This document shows positions 42,935 through 53,625 of a stretch of DNA of 64,000 bases, in pieces. Numbering within the stretch: position 1 is the first letter of the stretch; each line of letters opens with the position of its first letter. Source of the DNA: an uncultured Algibacter sp. (GTDB taxonomy: Bacteria; Bacteroidota; Bacteroidia; Flavobacteriales; Flavobacteriaceae); NCBI RefSeq assembly GCF_947495925.1, contig NZ_CANMAU010000001.1, positions 310,001 through 374,000 of the forward strand, in the 5' to 3' direction. Position numbers and translations under genes: made by a program. The notes beneath the pieces are model-generated. The model did no database searches and was not told where the DNA came from. It saw nothing but the letters and a program-made list of their open reading frames with translations.

Positions 42935-44095
42935 ATGAAAGAATTCAAACCTTATTTAAGTGTCATTTTTGTCTTTTTTATCCACTATTTCTTGGCAGCT
43001 CAAATCGATTATTTCCCAGAACGCCATACCAATTGGGAAGAAAAATCAGCATCATACTTCAACATAAACTCAAAATATCTAACAGAAGCCATAAACTTTG
43101 CTAAAGACAATGAATACTCAGGATCTAGGGATTTAAGAATCGCTATTTTAAAAGGCTTTGCAAAAGAACCATTCCATGAAATTCTTGGGCCTACTAAAAA
43201 ACGAGGAGGGCCAGCTGGCATTATAATAAAAGATGGGTTTATTATTGGTAAATGGGGAGATACTAAACGTGTAGATATGACCTTTAGCGTTACGAAAAGC
43301 TTTTTATCTACAGTGGCAGGTCTAGCTATAGACCAAGGATTAATAAAAGATGACACCGACCTTGTTAAAGACTATGTCTGGGATGGCACTTTTAATAGTA
43401 ACCACAATTCAAAAATTACTTGGCAACATTTATTACAACAAAACTCAGATTGGTCTGGCGAACTTTGGGGTTGTAAAGATTGGGCAGATAGACCCCCAAA
43501 AGAAGGCGATTTAGATGACTGGAAAAACAGAACATTTAAAGAACCTGGTACATTTATGGAATATAATGATGTACGCGTTAATGTATTAGCCTACTCTCTG
43601 TTACAAGTTTGGAGAAAGCCATTGCCCCAAGTTTTAAAAAATAACATTATGGATAAAATAGGAGCATCAACAACATGGCGTTGGTTTGGTTATGACGATG
43701 CTTGGACAACCATTGACGGTATTCAAATGAAATCGGTAACAGGAGGTGGCCATTCTGGTGGCGGTATATTTATTTCAACTGAAGATATGGCTAGGTTTGG
43801 TCTATTGTTTTTAAATGAAGGAAAATGGAGAAATCAATCAATCATTAGTAGTAATTGGATAAAAAAAGCTACAATGTCATCAAAACCTAATATCAATTAT
43901 GGTTATATGTGGTGGCTCAACGAAAAAGGTTCACGCCTTTGGGAACATGTATCTGATAAGATATTTTACGCAGCGGGCTTTGGAGGCAACTTTATTATTA
44001 TTGATAAAAAACATAATGTGGTTGTGGTAACTCGTTGGCTAGAACCAAAAAAAGTTGAAGAATTTATGCAGAAACTAACTAAAGCATTAGACTAA
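42935..44095 (+). CDS. Secreted serine hydrolase (class C beta-lactamase family)
   Basis: A 386-residue protein with a signal peptide (residues 1-~22, HYFLAAQ). The catalytic S-x-x-K is FSVTKSFLS near residue 115 and the Y-x-N tyrosine is in MEYNDVRVN near 210; a HSGGG block follows. This is the broad esterase/peptidase family that includes beta-lactamases and EstB, so resistance is not implied. It is flanked by the nitrilase and aminotransferase genes on the other strand; its stop overlaps the latter by 4 bases. Confidence 0.85.
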   Translation: MKEFKPYLSVIFVFFIHYFLAAQIDYFPERHTNWEEKSASYFNINSKYLTEAINFAKDNEYSGSRDLRIAILKGFAKEPFHEILGPTKKRGGPAGIIIKDGFIIGKWGDTKRVDMTFSVTKSFLSTVAGLAIDQGLIKDDTDLVKDYVWDGTFNSNHNSKITWQHLLQQNSDWSGELWGCKDWADRPPKEGDLDDWKNRTFKEPGTFMEYNDVRVNVLAYSLLQVWRKPLPQVLKNNIMDKIGASTTWRWFGYDDAWTTIDGIQMKSVTGGGHSGGGIFISTEDMARFGLLFLNEGKWRNQSIISSNWIKKATMSSKPNINYGYMWWLNEKGSRLWEHVSDKIFYAAGFGGNFIIIDKKHNVVVVTRWLEPKKVEEFMQKLTKALD

Positions 44096-45240
44096 ATACT
44101 ATTTAATATTTCGGCAGCTTTTTTCAACGTCTCGTCTTTCTTTGCAAAACAAAATCGAAGGACTTTATTGTCTAAATTGTTCTCGTTAAACACCGATAAA
44201 GGGATAGAAGCCAGTCCTGACTCAACTGTTAATCGTTTAGCATAATCTAAATCATACTCTTGCGTTATGTTAGAATAATCCAAGACTTGAAAATACGTCC
44301 CACTTGATGGTTTAAAACTAAATCTAGAATGTTCAATTAAGCTTAAAAACAAATCCCTTTTATTCTGATAAAACTCTGACAAACCCATATAATGTTTAGG
44401 TTCTTGCATGTAATCTGCAATTCCTTTTTGAGTAGGGTGATGCACACAAAACACACTAAATTGATGCACTTGCATAAAAAGCTTCATGAGTTCCTTTGGT
44501 GCACAGCAATATCCAATACGCCAACCTGTATTATGAAAGGTTTTACAGAATGATGCCACAACAAAACTTCTAGATTTCAAATCCGGGAACAGACATGCAC
44601 TTTGGTGTTCTTTACCATCATAAATCATATGCTCATACACCTCATCACTTAATACAATAATATCAGTTCCTCTGGTAATCTCATGTAATTCCAGCAAGTC
44701 TGCTTTTGAAAACACCATTCCAGAAGGATTGTGCGGTGTATTGATAATAATCATTTTGGTTTGATTATTCACCTTTTGTTTTACCTCTTCCCAATCTATG
44801 CTAAAATCTGGAGCTTGAAGTTGTACTGCAATAGGTATCCCTCCATTTAACTTTATCCCCGGTTCATAACTATCATAAGCTGGTTTAAAAATGACAACCT
44901 CATCATTTTTATTAATAAAAGTTGTTATTATGGTTGATATAGCTTGAGTTGCCCCTGCAGTAACTGTTATTTCATGTTCAGGATGATAACTTGAATTATA
45001 CAAAGCTTCCATTTTTTTAGAAATAGCTTTACGTAATTCTAAACTACCAGCCATGGGCGCGTATTGATTATAACCTGAATTCATAGCCTTACTGACCAAA
45101 TCTATAAGTTTTTGATCACTGCCAAAATCCGGAAAGCCCTGCGATAAATTAATAGCATCATGGGTTTTTGCCAATCCACTCATCACAGAAAAAATAGTAG
45201 TTCCTACATGTGGTAATTTCGATTTATGCTGCATATTCAT
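44092..45240 (-). CDS. Methionine (KAT/YbdL-type) aminotransferase
   Basis: A 382-residue fold-type I aminotransferase. Motifs are INLSQGFPDF, the PLP-stacking TAGATQAISTII, the NTPHNPSGMVF block near residue 170, the Schiff-base Lys in VASFCKTFHNTGWRIGY and the phosphate-binding region. It matches YbdL/kynurenine-aminotransferase-like enzymes that use methionine. The product 2-oxoacid amide is the substrate of the omega-amidase encoded 2 kb downstream, which supports the pair. Confidence 0.9.
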   Translation of the reverse strand: MNMQHKSKLPHVGTTIFSVMSGLAKTHDAINLSQGFPDFGSDQKLIDLVSKAMNSGYNQYAPMAGSLELRKAISKKMEALYNSSYHPEHEITVTAGATQAISTIITTFINKNDEVVIFKPAYDSYEPGIKLNGGIPIAVQLQAPDFSIDWEEVKQKVNNQTKMIIINTPHNPSGMVFSKADLLELHEITRGTDIIVLSDEVYEHMIYDGKEHQSACLFPDLKSRSFVVASFCKTFHNTGWRIGYCCAPKELMKLFMQVHQFSVFCVHHPTQKGIADYMQEPKHYMGLSEFYQNKRDLFLSLIEHSRFSFKPSSGTYFQVLDYSNITQEYDLDYAKRLTVESGLASIPLSVFNENNLDNKVLRFCFAKKDETLKKAAEILNSI

Positions 45241-45286
45241 AAAGATAAGAACTTCTTAATTGATATGCACAAACATAACGAGAAGG

Positions 45287-47056
45287 CTAAACAATATCCA
45301 TCTTTTTTAAAAGAAATGAAGCGTTCATATTCTGACATATCCCTTGCTTCAACTTATAATCAAAATGAAGTTCGTCTTCTATAATTTCAGCATCAAAATA
45401 GTAATTTTTAACATCTTCCAATTCCTGCTCAACTTCACATAAACTCAAATCGTGAGTCGCTATAATTCCAGTAGCGTGAGAAGCCACCAATTTCTCAACA
45501 AATTTTCTTGACCCAATAGCCTTATCTGTACTATTGGTTCCTTTTAAAATTTCATCGAGAATAATGAAGTAAGAATCCTCTTGAATAACGTCTACAATGT
45601 ATTTTAACCGTGTTAATTCAGAAAAGAAATACGAACTATCATCGGTTAACGAATCTGATGTCCGCATACTTGTAATTAATTTGATAGGCTTATAAACACT
45701 CGATTTTGCACATACAGGCAACCCCATATTAGCCATAACAATATGTAATGATACGGTTCTTAAAAAAGTACTCTTGCCAGCCATATTTGCACCAGTAACG
45801 ATAAAGAACTGCTCTTTATCAATACACAAATCACTATCAACCCTTTTATTATTGTCCAACAATGGATGTCCTAATTCTTTTGCCTTTATAGTTGCTCCCT
45901 TTTCCACCAACTCCGGATATTCAAAATGAGGATGATTATATGCATAAGTACCTAGCGAATTATAAGCATCAAAAAACGAAACTACCTCAAACCAGTCACT
46001 CACTTTACTTCCGTACTGGTTTATCCATTGTTCAATTTGATAACTATTTTTTAAATCAATTAGAAATAGCCCATTTCCAAAAATGGCTCCTATCAAATTA
46101 TTCCGATTATCTAAGGCGTCTAAATACTTAGAGAACGCTTTAAAAATATCGGATGCTTTTTTATCCCCTGCTTGAATTTCTTTTTGTTTTTGAACTAATA
46201 ATTCAGACAAAAACGTTTCGTTTTCAATTAAGTCTAACAATTGAGCATATTGACGAAAAGTATCTCTCACCTTATCCGTATTAGAAGCCAGCACATTTAT
46301 TTTCTTAAGGTAAATTCCCGAAACCCCTAAACCTATTAAGAGCCAATACCCTATAATTTCTGGACGGGTAATAACGCCAAAGTAAGTCAACCCTATTATC
46401 AAAACGGATACGGCACTAAATACTAGTGGCAGCCATAACATCACACGAGGCAAAAAGTTTTTATGAGTGTTAAGCCAACTTATAATTTGCTTTGCAGGAG
46501 TTTCAACAGTCACTAAATTCGATGTCGCCGAATAATATTGTCGCCATTGTGGCTTTTCATTTAATTCTTTAATAGCATTTTGCCTGGATGCAATTTCTAA
46601 AATATCGTTAGCTTTTAAAGACTCCGCTAACTTAACGGTACCCTCTTTAATGCTCGTTCTATTAATGAATTGAAAAAAAGACCCTCTTCCAAACAAATCA
46701 ATATCTAAACTATAAAAATGCTTAGGGTCTTGAAACTGAAGCCCTGAATCTCTATCATAAAAATTACCATTCGCAATTTCTATTTCATCTTCATTTATAT
46801 GAATAAGGGCTCTATTAAATGCGCGTTGATGTTTTAAATCTGTATACTTTGAAAGCAAATACAAAAACAAGACTACACCCAAAACAAGCATGGGAATCAT
46901 AATTTGTAAGGCATTAAAAAATAGATAAACGCCAAAGCCAGACACCAAAAAAACTAGCAAACGCAATACACTAAAAGATGCCATACGTTTTCCCAAACGT
47001 TTAACTTCAGCTTGGTATTTCTCTACATGTTCTTGATAATATGTAACGGGATTCAT
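45287..47056 (-). CDS. MutS-related ATPase with membrane segments
   Basis: A 589-residue protein starting at the ATG at 47056 (MNPVTYYQEH); 16 further in-frame residues upstream are not needed. Residues ~30-75 and ~200-255 hold two pairs of transmembrane helices. The C-terminal MutS ATPase has Walker A FIVTGANMAGKSTFLRT near residue 435 and Walker B FIILDEILKGTNS. It lacks the mismatch-recognition and connector domains, so it is not a mismatch-repair MutS. It is a Bacteroidota-specific membrane-bound MutS-like family with unknown function. Confidence 0.85.
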   Translation of the reverse strand: MNPVTYYQEHVEKYQAEVKRLGKRMASFSVLRLLVFLVSGFGVYLFFNALQIMIPMLVLGVVLFLYLLSKYTDLKHQRAFNRALIHINEDEIEIANGNFYDRDSGLQFQDPKHFYSLDIDLFGRGSFFQFINRTSIKEGTVKLAESLKANDILEIASRQNAIKELNEKPQWRQYYSATSNLVTVETPAKQIISWLNTHKNFLPRVMLWLPLVFSAVSVLIIGLTYFGVITRPEIIGYWLLIGLGVSGIYLKKINVLASNTDKVRDTFRQYAQLLDLIENETFLSELLVQKQKEIQAGDKKASDIFKAFSKYLDALDNRNNLIGAIFGNGLFLIDLKNSYQIEQWINQYGSKVSDWFEVVSFFDAYNSLGTYAYNHPHFEYPELVEKGATIKAKELGHPLLDNNKRVDSDLCIDKEQFFIVTGANMAGKSTFLRTVSLHIVMANMGLPVCAKSSVYKPIKLITSMRTSDSLTDDSSYFFSELTRLKYIVDVIQEDSYFIILDEILKGTNSTDKAIGSRKFVEKLVASHATGIIATHDLSLCEVEQELEDVKNYYFDAEIIEDELHFDYKLKQGICQNMNASFLLKKMDIV

Positions 47057-47088
47057 TTTTAAATTTATTGGGAAGTAAAGAAACGAAA

Positions 47089-47114
47089 AAAGCCCTGAAT
47101 ACATTCAGGGCTTT
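47089..47114 (-). terminator. Terminator after the Bax inhibitor-1 gene
   Basis: A 12-bp stem AAAGCCCTGAAT / ATTCAGGGCTTT with a 2-base spacer, followed on the minus strand by TTTTT. Confidence 0.8.
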
Positions 47115-47139
47115 CATCATATTTTTTTGTTAAAGCTCT

Positions 47140-47841
47140 TCAATCTCTTGAAAGAAAAATGCTCAGTACGTACCAAAATAAAAGCATTAAAGAAGCAAAT
47201 AAGCCTAACGCCGCAGGAATATAATCTTCATTTGAATATTTATTCACCAAATTTGATGTTTGATATAATATAGAGCCAGCTGCCAAAACGCACATCCCTA
47301 CTGAAAACCACAACCCTAAATTAAACCCAAAAAGGGTACCCGCTAAAATTAATCCTAAGGCAATAAAAAAGCCAACCGTTAAAGCAGATCTCAAAAACGA
47401 GAAATCTTTCTTTGTAACCAAAACAATAGCCGAAAGCCCTGTAAATAAGGATAAAGTAACAATTGCAGCTTGATTTAATAAATCAAAACTTTCCGTATAA
47501 GCAATAGCTATATAAATTAAAGGCACAAAAATAAAGGCCTCGGCTAAAATGTAAAGCCCGTAAGCCAAATACTGCTTATTCTTGTCGGGTGTTTTAAGCG
47601 CCATCCCTTCAGCATAATTGGTGATAAACATAAATCCTCCTAGCATAATCAACCAACGCCACCCTTGGGTCATTGATAATGCAAAATTGACAATAGTTTC
47701 GCTTTGAAGTAATAGATATTCAAAAAGAATGAATATCAAAACGCCTCCTGCCACATGCGCGTACGTTTTTTTATAAAAGGCCACTTTATCGGCTTCAGCC
47801 AACTGACCTACCATTAATTTATTTTCAAAACTGTTTTCCAT
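47140..47841 (-). CDS. Bax inhibitor-1/YccA family membrane protein
   Basis: A 233-residue protein with seven membrane helices. The N-terminus AFYKKTYAHVAGGVLIFILFE and the C-terminal DYIPAALGLFASLMLLFWYV with its acidic residue match BI-1 family proteins, some of which are pH-sensitive calcium leak channels. The gene is monocistronic with its own terminator. Confidence 0.92.
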   Translation of the reverse strand: MENSFENKLMVGQLAEADKVAFYKKTYAHVAGGVLIFILFEYLLLQSETIVNFALSMTQGWRWLIMLGGFMFITNYAEGMALKTPDKNKQYLAYGLYILAEAFIFVPLIYIAIAYTESFDLLNQAAIVTLSLFTGLSAIVLVTKKDFSFLRSALTVGFFIALGLILAGTLFGFNLGLWFSVGMCVLAAGSILYQTSNLVNKYSNEDYIPAALGLFASLMLLFWYVLSIFLSRD

Positions 47842-47884
47842 AATCGTTTAGTTGTGTTTTATTTTCTCACGACAAGATATAAAA

Positions 47885-47910
47885 AAAGCTCCGAATTTTA
47901 TCGAAGCTTT
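47885..47910 (-). terminator. Terminator after the zinc peptidase gene
   Basis: Stem AAAGCTCCGA / TCGAAGCTTT with one mismatch (G-U in RNA) and T run on the minus strand, 24 bases after the stop. Confidence 0.65.
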
Positions 47911-47933
47911 ATTCATATTTTGCGTATTTCCAA

Positions 47934-48629
47934 CTAATCTCGGCCTCCAAATACCTGAAGCGCCCAATATAAAAGATTAGCCAGAGCACCAATTGCAGCT
48001 ACTAAATATGTTCTTGCCGCCCATTTAAGTGCATCTTCAGAACCTTTATATTCCTCTGGGGTAACCATATTTTTATTCTTTAACCATGCCAAAGCTCTAT
48101 TACTCGCATCGTATTCCACAGGTAAAGTCACAAAACTAAATACAGTAGCGAATCCCATCATTACCAAACCAGCAACGGCTACATAATAACCAAAACCTAA
48201 GCCGACAGCAGCACCTAACATCAAACCACCAATAACCACCCATTGCGACATTCCGGAAGTTACACTAACAACAGGAACCAAAGCAGAACGCATTTTTAAC
48301 CATTCGTAAGCTTGCGCGTGTTGTACCGCATGCCCACACTCATGAGCAGCCACTGCCGCAGCTGATGCGTTTCGTTGGTTATAGACAGCTTCACTTAAAT
48401 TAACCGTTTTATTTTTTGGGTTGTAGTGATCTGTTAAACGACCCGGTGTTGAAATGACTTCTACATCTCTAATCCCGTGATCTGCCAACATTTTTTCAGC
48501 AATCTCTGCACCACTCATACCATTACGTAATTGCACCTTAGAGTACTTTTTAAACTTACGCTTTAACGTGTTACTTACTAACCAACTTACTAAAGCTATG
48601 GCACCAATTAATATATAATATCCAATCAT
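47934..48629 (-). CDS. YugP-type zinc metallopeptidase
   Basis: A 231-residue membrane protein. The gluzincin motif is AAHECGHAVQHAQAYEWLKMR near residue 89 (HExxH with a following helix), with membrane helices at the N-terminus and after residue 115. The family (Zn_peptidase_2/YugP) has no settled substrate. The length is typical. Confidence 0.9.
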   Translation of the reverse strand: MIGYYILIGAIALVSWLVSNTLKRKFKKYSKVQLRNGMSGAEIAEKMLADHGIRDVEVISTPGRLTDHYNPKNKTVNLSEAVYNQRNASAAAVAAHECGHAVQHAQAYEWLKMRSALVPVVSVTSGMSQWVVIGGLMLGAAVGLGFGYYVAVAGLVMMGFATVFSFVTLPVEYDASNRALAWLKNKNMVTPEEYKGSEDALKWAARTYLVAAIGALANLLYWALQVFGGRD

Positions 48630-48747
48630 TTTTTCTTCTTTTTAAATTGTAATTTCTTTTATAAATATAGCAAAAATAACGCCAATGTTTTTATGTGAAA
48701 TTTTGTCAGGAAACAGTTAGTTTATTCCCAGTTTTCAAGAAAATGAA

Positions 48748-48784
48748 AAACGCCTAAACCTTAAAATTTAAGGTTTAGGCGTTT
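48748..48784 (-). terminator. Terminator after ald
   Basis: A 16-bp perfect stem (AAACGCCTAAACCTTA and its complement) with a small A/T loop, ending in GTTT, 22 bases after the ald stop. Confidence 0.85.
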
Positions 48785-48806
48785 ACCAATTACATTTTTA
48801 TATAGG

Positions 48807-49904
48807 CTATAAGCTCATTTCAACATCAAAAGCTTCAGCTATTTCTCTGTAAACGATCTCTCCTTTTACTATGTTTAATCCTTTGGCTAAAGATGCACTA
48901 TTTTTACATGCTTCTTCCCACCCTTCATTTGCCAATTTAATAACATAAGGTAATGTAACGTTAGTTAGCCCTACAGTAGAAGTATAAGGTACTGCACCTG
49001 GCATATTAGCAACCGAATAATGTACCACATCGTCAATAATATACGTAGGCTCTTCATGAGTTGTGGGTCTTGTTGTTTCAAAACATCCACCCTGATCTAC
49101 AGCAACATCCACAATTACTGTACCTGGCCTCATAGCTTTTAACATATCTTTTGTAATTAATTTAGGTGCTTTGGCCCCTTTTAAGAGCACACCCCCAATA
49201 ATTAAATCCGAATCTGCAATATGTTTTCTAATATTATATTCACTTGAGTACTCACTAACTACGTTATTAGGCATCACTTCACTTACATGCCTAAGTGCTT
49301 TCATATTAATATCTAAAACATATACACTAGCTCCCAAACCTGAAGCCATTCGTGCTGCTTGCAAACCAACTACTCCTGCTCCAAGAATTAATACTTTAGC
49401 GGGAGGTACTCCAGGAATACCACCCAACAAAATACCCCGACCCATTATAGGTTTTTCAAGATATTTAGCTCCTTGTTGAATAGACATCCTACCAGCAACC
49501 TCAGACATTGGTATTAATAATGGTAAAGAACCATCTTCATCCTCAACCGTTTCATAAGCAATACAAACTGCCTTGGTATCAATCATAGCATTGGTTAACA
49601 CCTCACTTGAAGCGAAATGAAAATACGTAAATACCACCTGATCTGGTTTAATCAATTTATATTCTGGCTCAATCGGTTCTTTAACCTTAACAATCATTTC
49701 AGCAGTAGCATAAATCGCTTCAATGCTATCAAGAATGGTTGCACCAGCTTTAACATAATCTTCATCTAGAAAACCACTATTAGATCCTGCATTTTTTTGC
49801 ACGTAAACCTCGTGGTTTCGCTTAGTTAATTCAAAAACCCCAGAAGGTGTCATACCCACTCTGTTTTCGTTATTTTTTATTTCAATAGGAACTCCAATTT
49901 TCAT
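48807..49904 (-). CDS. ald: Alanine dehydrogenase
   Basis: A 365-residue Ald; the ATG at 49904 (MKIGVPIEIKNNENRVGM) is the start used by the family. The pyridine-nucleotide motif is VLILGAGVVGLQAARMASGLGA near residue 168. The active-site Lys in VKVKEP and His in FHFAS are present. It interconverts alanine and pyruvate with NAD. Confidence 0.94.
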   Translation of the reverse strand: MKIGVPIEIKNNENRVGMTPSGVFELTKRNHEVYVQKNAGSNSGFLDEDYVKAGATILDSIEAIYATAEMIVKVKEPIEPEYKLIKPDQVVFTYFHFASSEVLTNAMIDTKAVCIAYETVEDEDGSLPLLIPMSEVAGRMSIQQGAKYLEKPIMGRGILLGGIPGVPPAKVLILGAGVVGLQAARMASGLGASVYVLDINMKALRHVSEVMPNNVVSEYSSEYNIRKHIADSDLIIGGVLLKGAKAPKLITKDMLKAMRPGTVIVDVAVDQGGCFETTRPTTHEEPTYIIDDVVHYSVANMPGAVPYTSTVGLTNVTLPYVIKLANEGWEEACKNSASLAKGLNIVKGEIVYREIAEAFDVEMSL

Positions 49905-50073
49905 AAACATGATATTTTATTTGTAAAAATCGGTGTAAAATTATAATAAAAATTTTAATATTATAACCAAATCAACTTTTTTGTTAATTTTTTTTCATAA
50001 AAAAAAGCATATTACTAATTAAACAATAATTTAAATTAATTTAGTATAGGTTTACTTATAAACGGAGAAAAGC

Positions 50074-50334
50074 CTATTTTTTAGAGTACTTTATCTTAAA
50101 GTACATCAATAAAAATGAAGATAAAACGGTGATGCTATTTGCAAAAATCATCGATGGGCTATCCTTCAAAATCCCATACCACAACCACATCAAAATACCA
50201 ATAAAAAAAATCACCAACATAGGCAGCGACAAACTAGATACATCTTTAGTACGCCACGTTTTATAAACCTGCGGCAGAAATGCCGCCGTAGTTAAAATAG
50301 CAGCCAAAAAACCAATAATTTCAGTATAATCCAT
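50074..50334 (-). CDS. SemiSWEET-type sugar transporter
   Basis: An 86-residue protein with three membrane helices and the PQ-loop motif FLPQVYKTWRTKDVSSLSLP near residue 19, followed by IFFIGILMWLWYG. Bacterial SemiSWEETs work as dimers and move sugars by facilitated diffusion. The exact sugar is unknown. Confidence 0.92.
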   Translation of the reverse strand: MDYTEIIGFLAAILTTAAFLPQVYKTWRTKDVSSLSLPMLVIFFIGILMWLWYGILKDSPSMIFANSITVLSSFLLMYFKIKYSKK

Positions 50335-50358
50335 GGGTTTTAAAAATTTAATAATTTG

Positions 50359-50454
50359 AGCGTTACCCGAAAAGGGTCGGGCTATTCGTTACAAGTCCTC
50401 GCTTCTGCGCTAAGGCGCAAAAACTTTGGGCTTTCCTCTTCTATCCCTAACGCT
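50359..50454 (+). repeat. GCGTTA/TAACGC-bounded intergenic repeat, copy B
   Basis: Starts AGCGTTACCCGAAAAGGGTC and ends TATCCCTAACGCT. It shares the GGGTCGGGCT block and both ends with copy A at 32891; the internal hairpin is TGCGC / GCGCA instead. It lies between SemiSWEET and leuS. Confidence 0.75.
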
Positions 50455-50613
50455 AAACTCACTCCTATTAATAGGGTTTCACCATTTTTAGGAAATAAGA
50501 AATCACATAAACAAATTCATTATAAATAATGCGATGTCTCAATCGAACCTCATATCGACATGACTAAAAACAATCTTTCTGTCATTACTGCGAAAGCTGG
50601 ATTAACAAAAACC

Positions 50614-53600
50614 TTACCCAACAATATTAACAATCTTTCCAGGTACCACAATCACCTTTTTAGGTGTTCTACCTGCTAATTGCTCTTGTGTTTTTTCGTT
50701 TCCTAAAACCGCTTCTTCAATAGCATCTTTACTCATATCTAAAGGTAACTCCATCGTAAAACGCATTTTACCATTAAATGAAATTGGGTAGTTCTTACTA
50801 CTCTCTACTAAATGACTCGCATCAAATTCTGGAAACTCCGCTGTTGAAATAGATTCACTATGACCTAACTGATTCCATAATTCTTCGGCAATATGGGGTG
50901 CATATGGAGAAATTAAAACTAGTAATGGTTCTAAAACAGCTTTGCTTGTACACTTTTGTGAGGTTAACTCATTAGCTGCAATCATAAAAGTAGATACTGA
51001 TGTATTGAATGAAAAGTTCTCAATATCTTCCTGAACCTTCTTAATGGTTTTGTGTAGTGTTTTTAAATTATCTTTTGTTGGCGCTACATCTGTAACTTTT
51101 AATCCATTATCGTCAGCATATAATTTCCAAAGTTTTTTAAGGAATGAATGTACACCGGTAATACCAGCCGTATTCCAAGGTTTGTATTGTTCCAATGGAC
51201 CTAAAAACATTTCATACAAACGTAAACTATCGGCCCCGTAATCTGCCACAATATCGTCTGGGTTTACGACGTTATATTTGGATTTGGACATTTTTTCTAC
51301 TTCACGTTTAACTTTAAACGTTCCGTCCTCTTCAGTTATAAATTCTGCGTTTTTATATTCTTCTCTCCAGTTTTTAAAAGATTCCGTGTCTAATTCATCG
51401 GAAGCATTTACAAAAGAAACATCTGCGTGTAATTTTAAAACATGAATTTGTTCGGGGATGCCAAATCCTGTTTCAAGTCCTAAACTTTCTGTAACTATTT
51501 CGGCTAATTCATTCAGGCGATTTTTTATTTGAAAATACAACTTTTCATTTTCGGCTAAAAGAGTATCATTATCAATTTGCTCAGCTGTCGTTTTTGAGAC
51601 AAAAATATTAGATGTAAATATACCTCTTGTTACTTCTTTCTCAGATTTATTAGATTGATTTTTACCAATCATAGGTTCAAAAAACACTCTATAAACAAAA
51701 GCACTAGTCCCCAAAATCATCCCTTGATTAATCAGCTTTTTAGCATATTCATCAACAGGTACAACACCTTTATCGAACAAGAATTTTTGCCAAAAACGAG
51801 AGTATAACAAATGCCCTGTGGCATGCTCACTTCCGCCAATGTACAAATCAACGTCCTTCCAATAATCCATAGCTTCTTTTGAAGCGATTTCATTTTGGTT
51901 ATCCGGATCCATATAACGCATAAAATAGTATGAACTTCCTGCCCAACCAGGCATAGTATTCAACTCTAAAGGATGAATCGTTTTATTATCAATCAAATCA
52001 TTTGAAACAACTTCATTCTTTTCGGTGTCCCAAGCCCAAACGGTAGCGTTTCCTAATGGCGGCTCACCTGTTTCGGTTGGCAAATATTTTTCAACTTCTG
52101 GGAGTTTAATTGGTAAATGAGCTGCATCAATCATTTGTGGTAAACCATTCACATAATACACCGGAAATGGTTCTCCCCAATAACGCTGACGTGAAAATAC
52201 CGCATCACGCAAGCGGTAGTTCGTTTTGCCCTCACCTTGTCCCATTTGCTCTAACTCATAAATAGCACGTTTGGTTGCTTTTTTGTAATTCAACCCGTTA
52301 AGGAAATCACTATTTCCAATAACCGTTTTTGCTTTATCTGAAAAGGCTTCTTCCGAAATATCTACACCTTCAAAAATATTAGGGATTGGAATATTAAAGT
52401 GCTTTGCAAACGCATAATCGCGCTCGTCTCCACATGGTACCGACATAACCGCTCCCGTACCGTAACCTGCCAACACATAATCGCCAATCCAAATCGGGAT
52501 TAGTTTTTCTGTAAAAGGATGAATAGCATAAGCTCCAGTAAAGGCTCCTGAAATGGTTTTTACATCTGCCATTCTATCGCGTTCACTACGCTTTGCAGTG
52601 GCTTCAATATATGCATCAACCTCTGCTTTTTGCTCAGGAGTTGTTATTTGCGATACCAATTCATGTTCTGGTGCTAGGGTCATAAACGACACACCAAAAA
52701 TAGTATCTGGGCGGGTTGTAAACACATCAATAACCGCATCGTAATCATTCACCTTAAAAGATACTGACGCACCTACCGATTTTCCAATCCAGTTACGCTG
52801 ACTTTCTTTTAATGAATCGGTCCAATCTATTTTATCTAACCCCTGTAGTAAACGTTCGGCATAAGCCGAAATACGCATACTCCACTGAGTCATTTTTTTA
52901 CGAATTACAGGATGACCTCCACGTTCTGAAACCCCGTTCACAATTTCATCGTTAGCCAAAACCGTTCCTAAAGCAGGACACCAGTTTACTTCGGTTTCCG
53001 CTAAATATGTCAGTCTGTATTGTAATAATATTTGTTGTTGCTTTTCTGAAGAAAATCCGTTCCAATCTTCAGCAGAAAATGATTCTATGTTTTCATCACA
53101 AACCGCATTTACTTTAGTATTCCCCGCAGAAGCAAAAATCGCTTCTAATTCAGATATATCTACCGCTTTATCTTCATCAATATCATACCATGAATTGAAC
53201 AATTGAATAAAAATCCACTGCGTCCATTTATAATAGGCAGAATCAGACGTTCTTACCTCCCGAGACCAATCAAAAGAAAATCCAATTTGATCTAATTGAC
53301 GACGGTAAGTTTTAATATTCTCAGCCGTTGTAATAGCAGGGTGCTGACCTGTTTGAATAGCATACTGCTCTGCAGGTAATCCAAATGAATCATACCCTTG
53401 CGGATGAAGCACATTAAACCCTTTATGACGTTTATAGCGCGCATAAATATCACTAGCAATATAGCCTAACGGATGTCCAACATGTAAACCCGCACCACTA
53501 GGATAAGGAAACATATCCAAAACATAATATTTTGGCTTCTCACTAGTATTCTCTGCTTTAAAAGTTTGGTTTTCTGCCCAATACTTTTGCCATTTGGCCT

Positions 53601-53625
53601 CAATTTCGTTGAAATTGTAATTCAT
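50614..53625 (-). CDS. leuS: Leucyl-tRNA synthetase
   Basis: A 1003-residue class I LeuRS. HIGH is [17 protein letters not shown] near residue 40, the editing domain has [21 protein letters not shown] near 307 and KMSKS is EKMSKSKYN near 778. It is longer than usual: a ~55-residue insert near residue 130 ([13 protein letters not shown]...) and about 75 extra residues just before the KMSKS region (residues ~650-725). The active site looks intact. Confidence 0.97.
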   Translation of the reverse strand: MNYNFNEIEAKWQKYWAENQTFKAENTSEKPKYYVLDMFPYPSGAGLHVGHPLGYIASDIYARYKRHKGFNVLHPQGYDSFGLPAEQYAIQTGQHPAITTAENIKTYRRQLDQIGFSFDWSREVRTSDSAYYKWTQWIFIQLFNSWYDIDEDKAVDISELEAIFASAGNTKVNAVCDENIESFSAEDWNGFSSEKQQQILLQYRLTYLAETEVNWCPALGTVLANDEIVNGVSERGGHPVIRKKMTQWSMRISAYAERLLQGLDKIDWTDSLKESQRNWIGKSVGASVSFKVNDYDAVIDVFTTRPDTIFGVSFMTLAPEHELVSQITTPEQKAEVDAYIEATAKRSERDRMADVKTISGAFTGAYAIHPFTEKLIPIWIGDYVLAGYGTGAVMSVPCGDERDYAFAKHFNIPIPNIFEGVDISEEAFSDKAKTVIGNSDFLNGLNYKKATKRAIYELEQMGQGEGKTNYRLRDAVFSRQRYWGEPFPVYYVNGLPQMIDAAHLPIKLPEVEKYLPTETGEPPLGNATVWAWDTEKNEVVSNDLIDNKTIHPLELNTMPGWAGSSYYFMRYMDPDNQNEIASKEAMDYWKDVDLYIGGSEHATGHLLYSRFWQKFLFDKGVVPVDEYAKKLINQGMILGTSAFVYRVFFEPMIGKNQSNKSEKEVTRGIFTSNIFVSKTTAEQIDNDTLLAENEKLYFQIKNRLNELAEIVTESLGLETGFGIPEQIHVLKLHADVSFVNASDELDTESFKNWREEYKNAEFITEEDGTFKVKREVEKMSKSKYNVVNPDDIVADYGADSLRLYEMFLGPLEQYKPWNTAGITGVHSFLKKLWKLYADDNGLKVTDVAPTKDNLKTLHKTIKKVQEDIENFSFNTSVSTFMIAANELTSQKCTSKAVLEPLLVLISPYAPHIAEELWNQLGHSESISTAEFPEFDASHLVESSKNYPISFNGKMRFTMELPLDMSKDAIEEAVLGNEKTQEQLAGRTPKKVIVVPGKIVNIVG

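Noticed and set aside
42935-44095. Beta-lactam resistance from the class C beta-lactamase-like protein
   Set aside because: The S-x-x-K and Y-x-N motifs define a broad esterase/peptidase family; the sequence does not show a true AmpC.
45892-46131. A 79-codon open frame antisense to the MutS-like gene
   Set aside because: Shadow of the MutS-like coding sequence.
45287-47056. Mismatch repair role for the MutS-like protein
   Set aside because: No mismatch-binding or connector domains are present and there are membrane helices in the N-terminal half.
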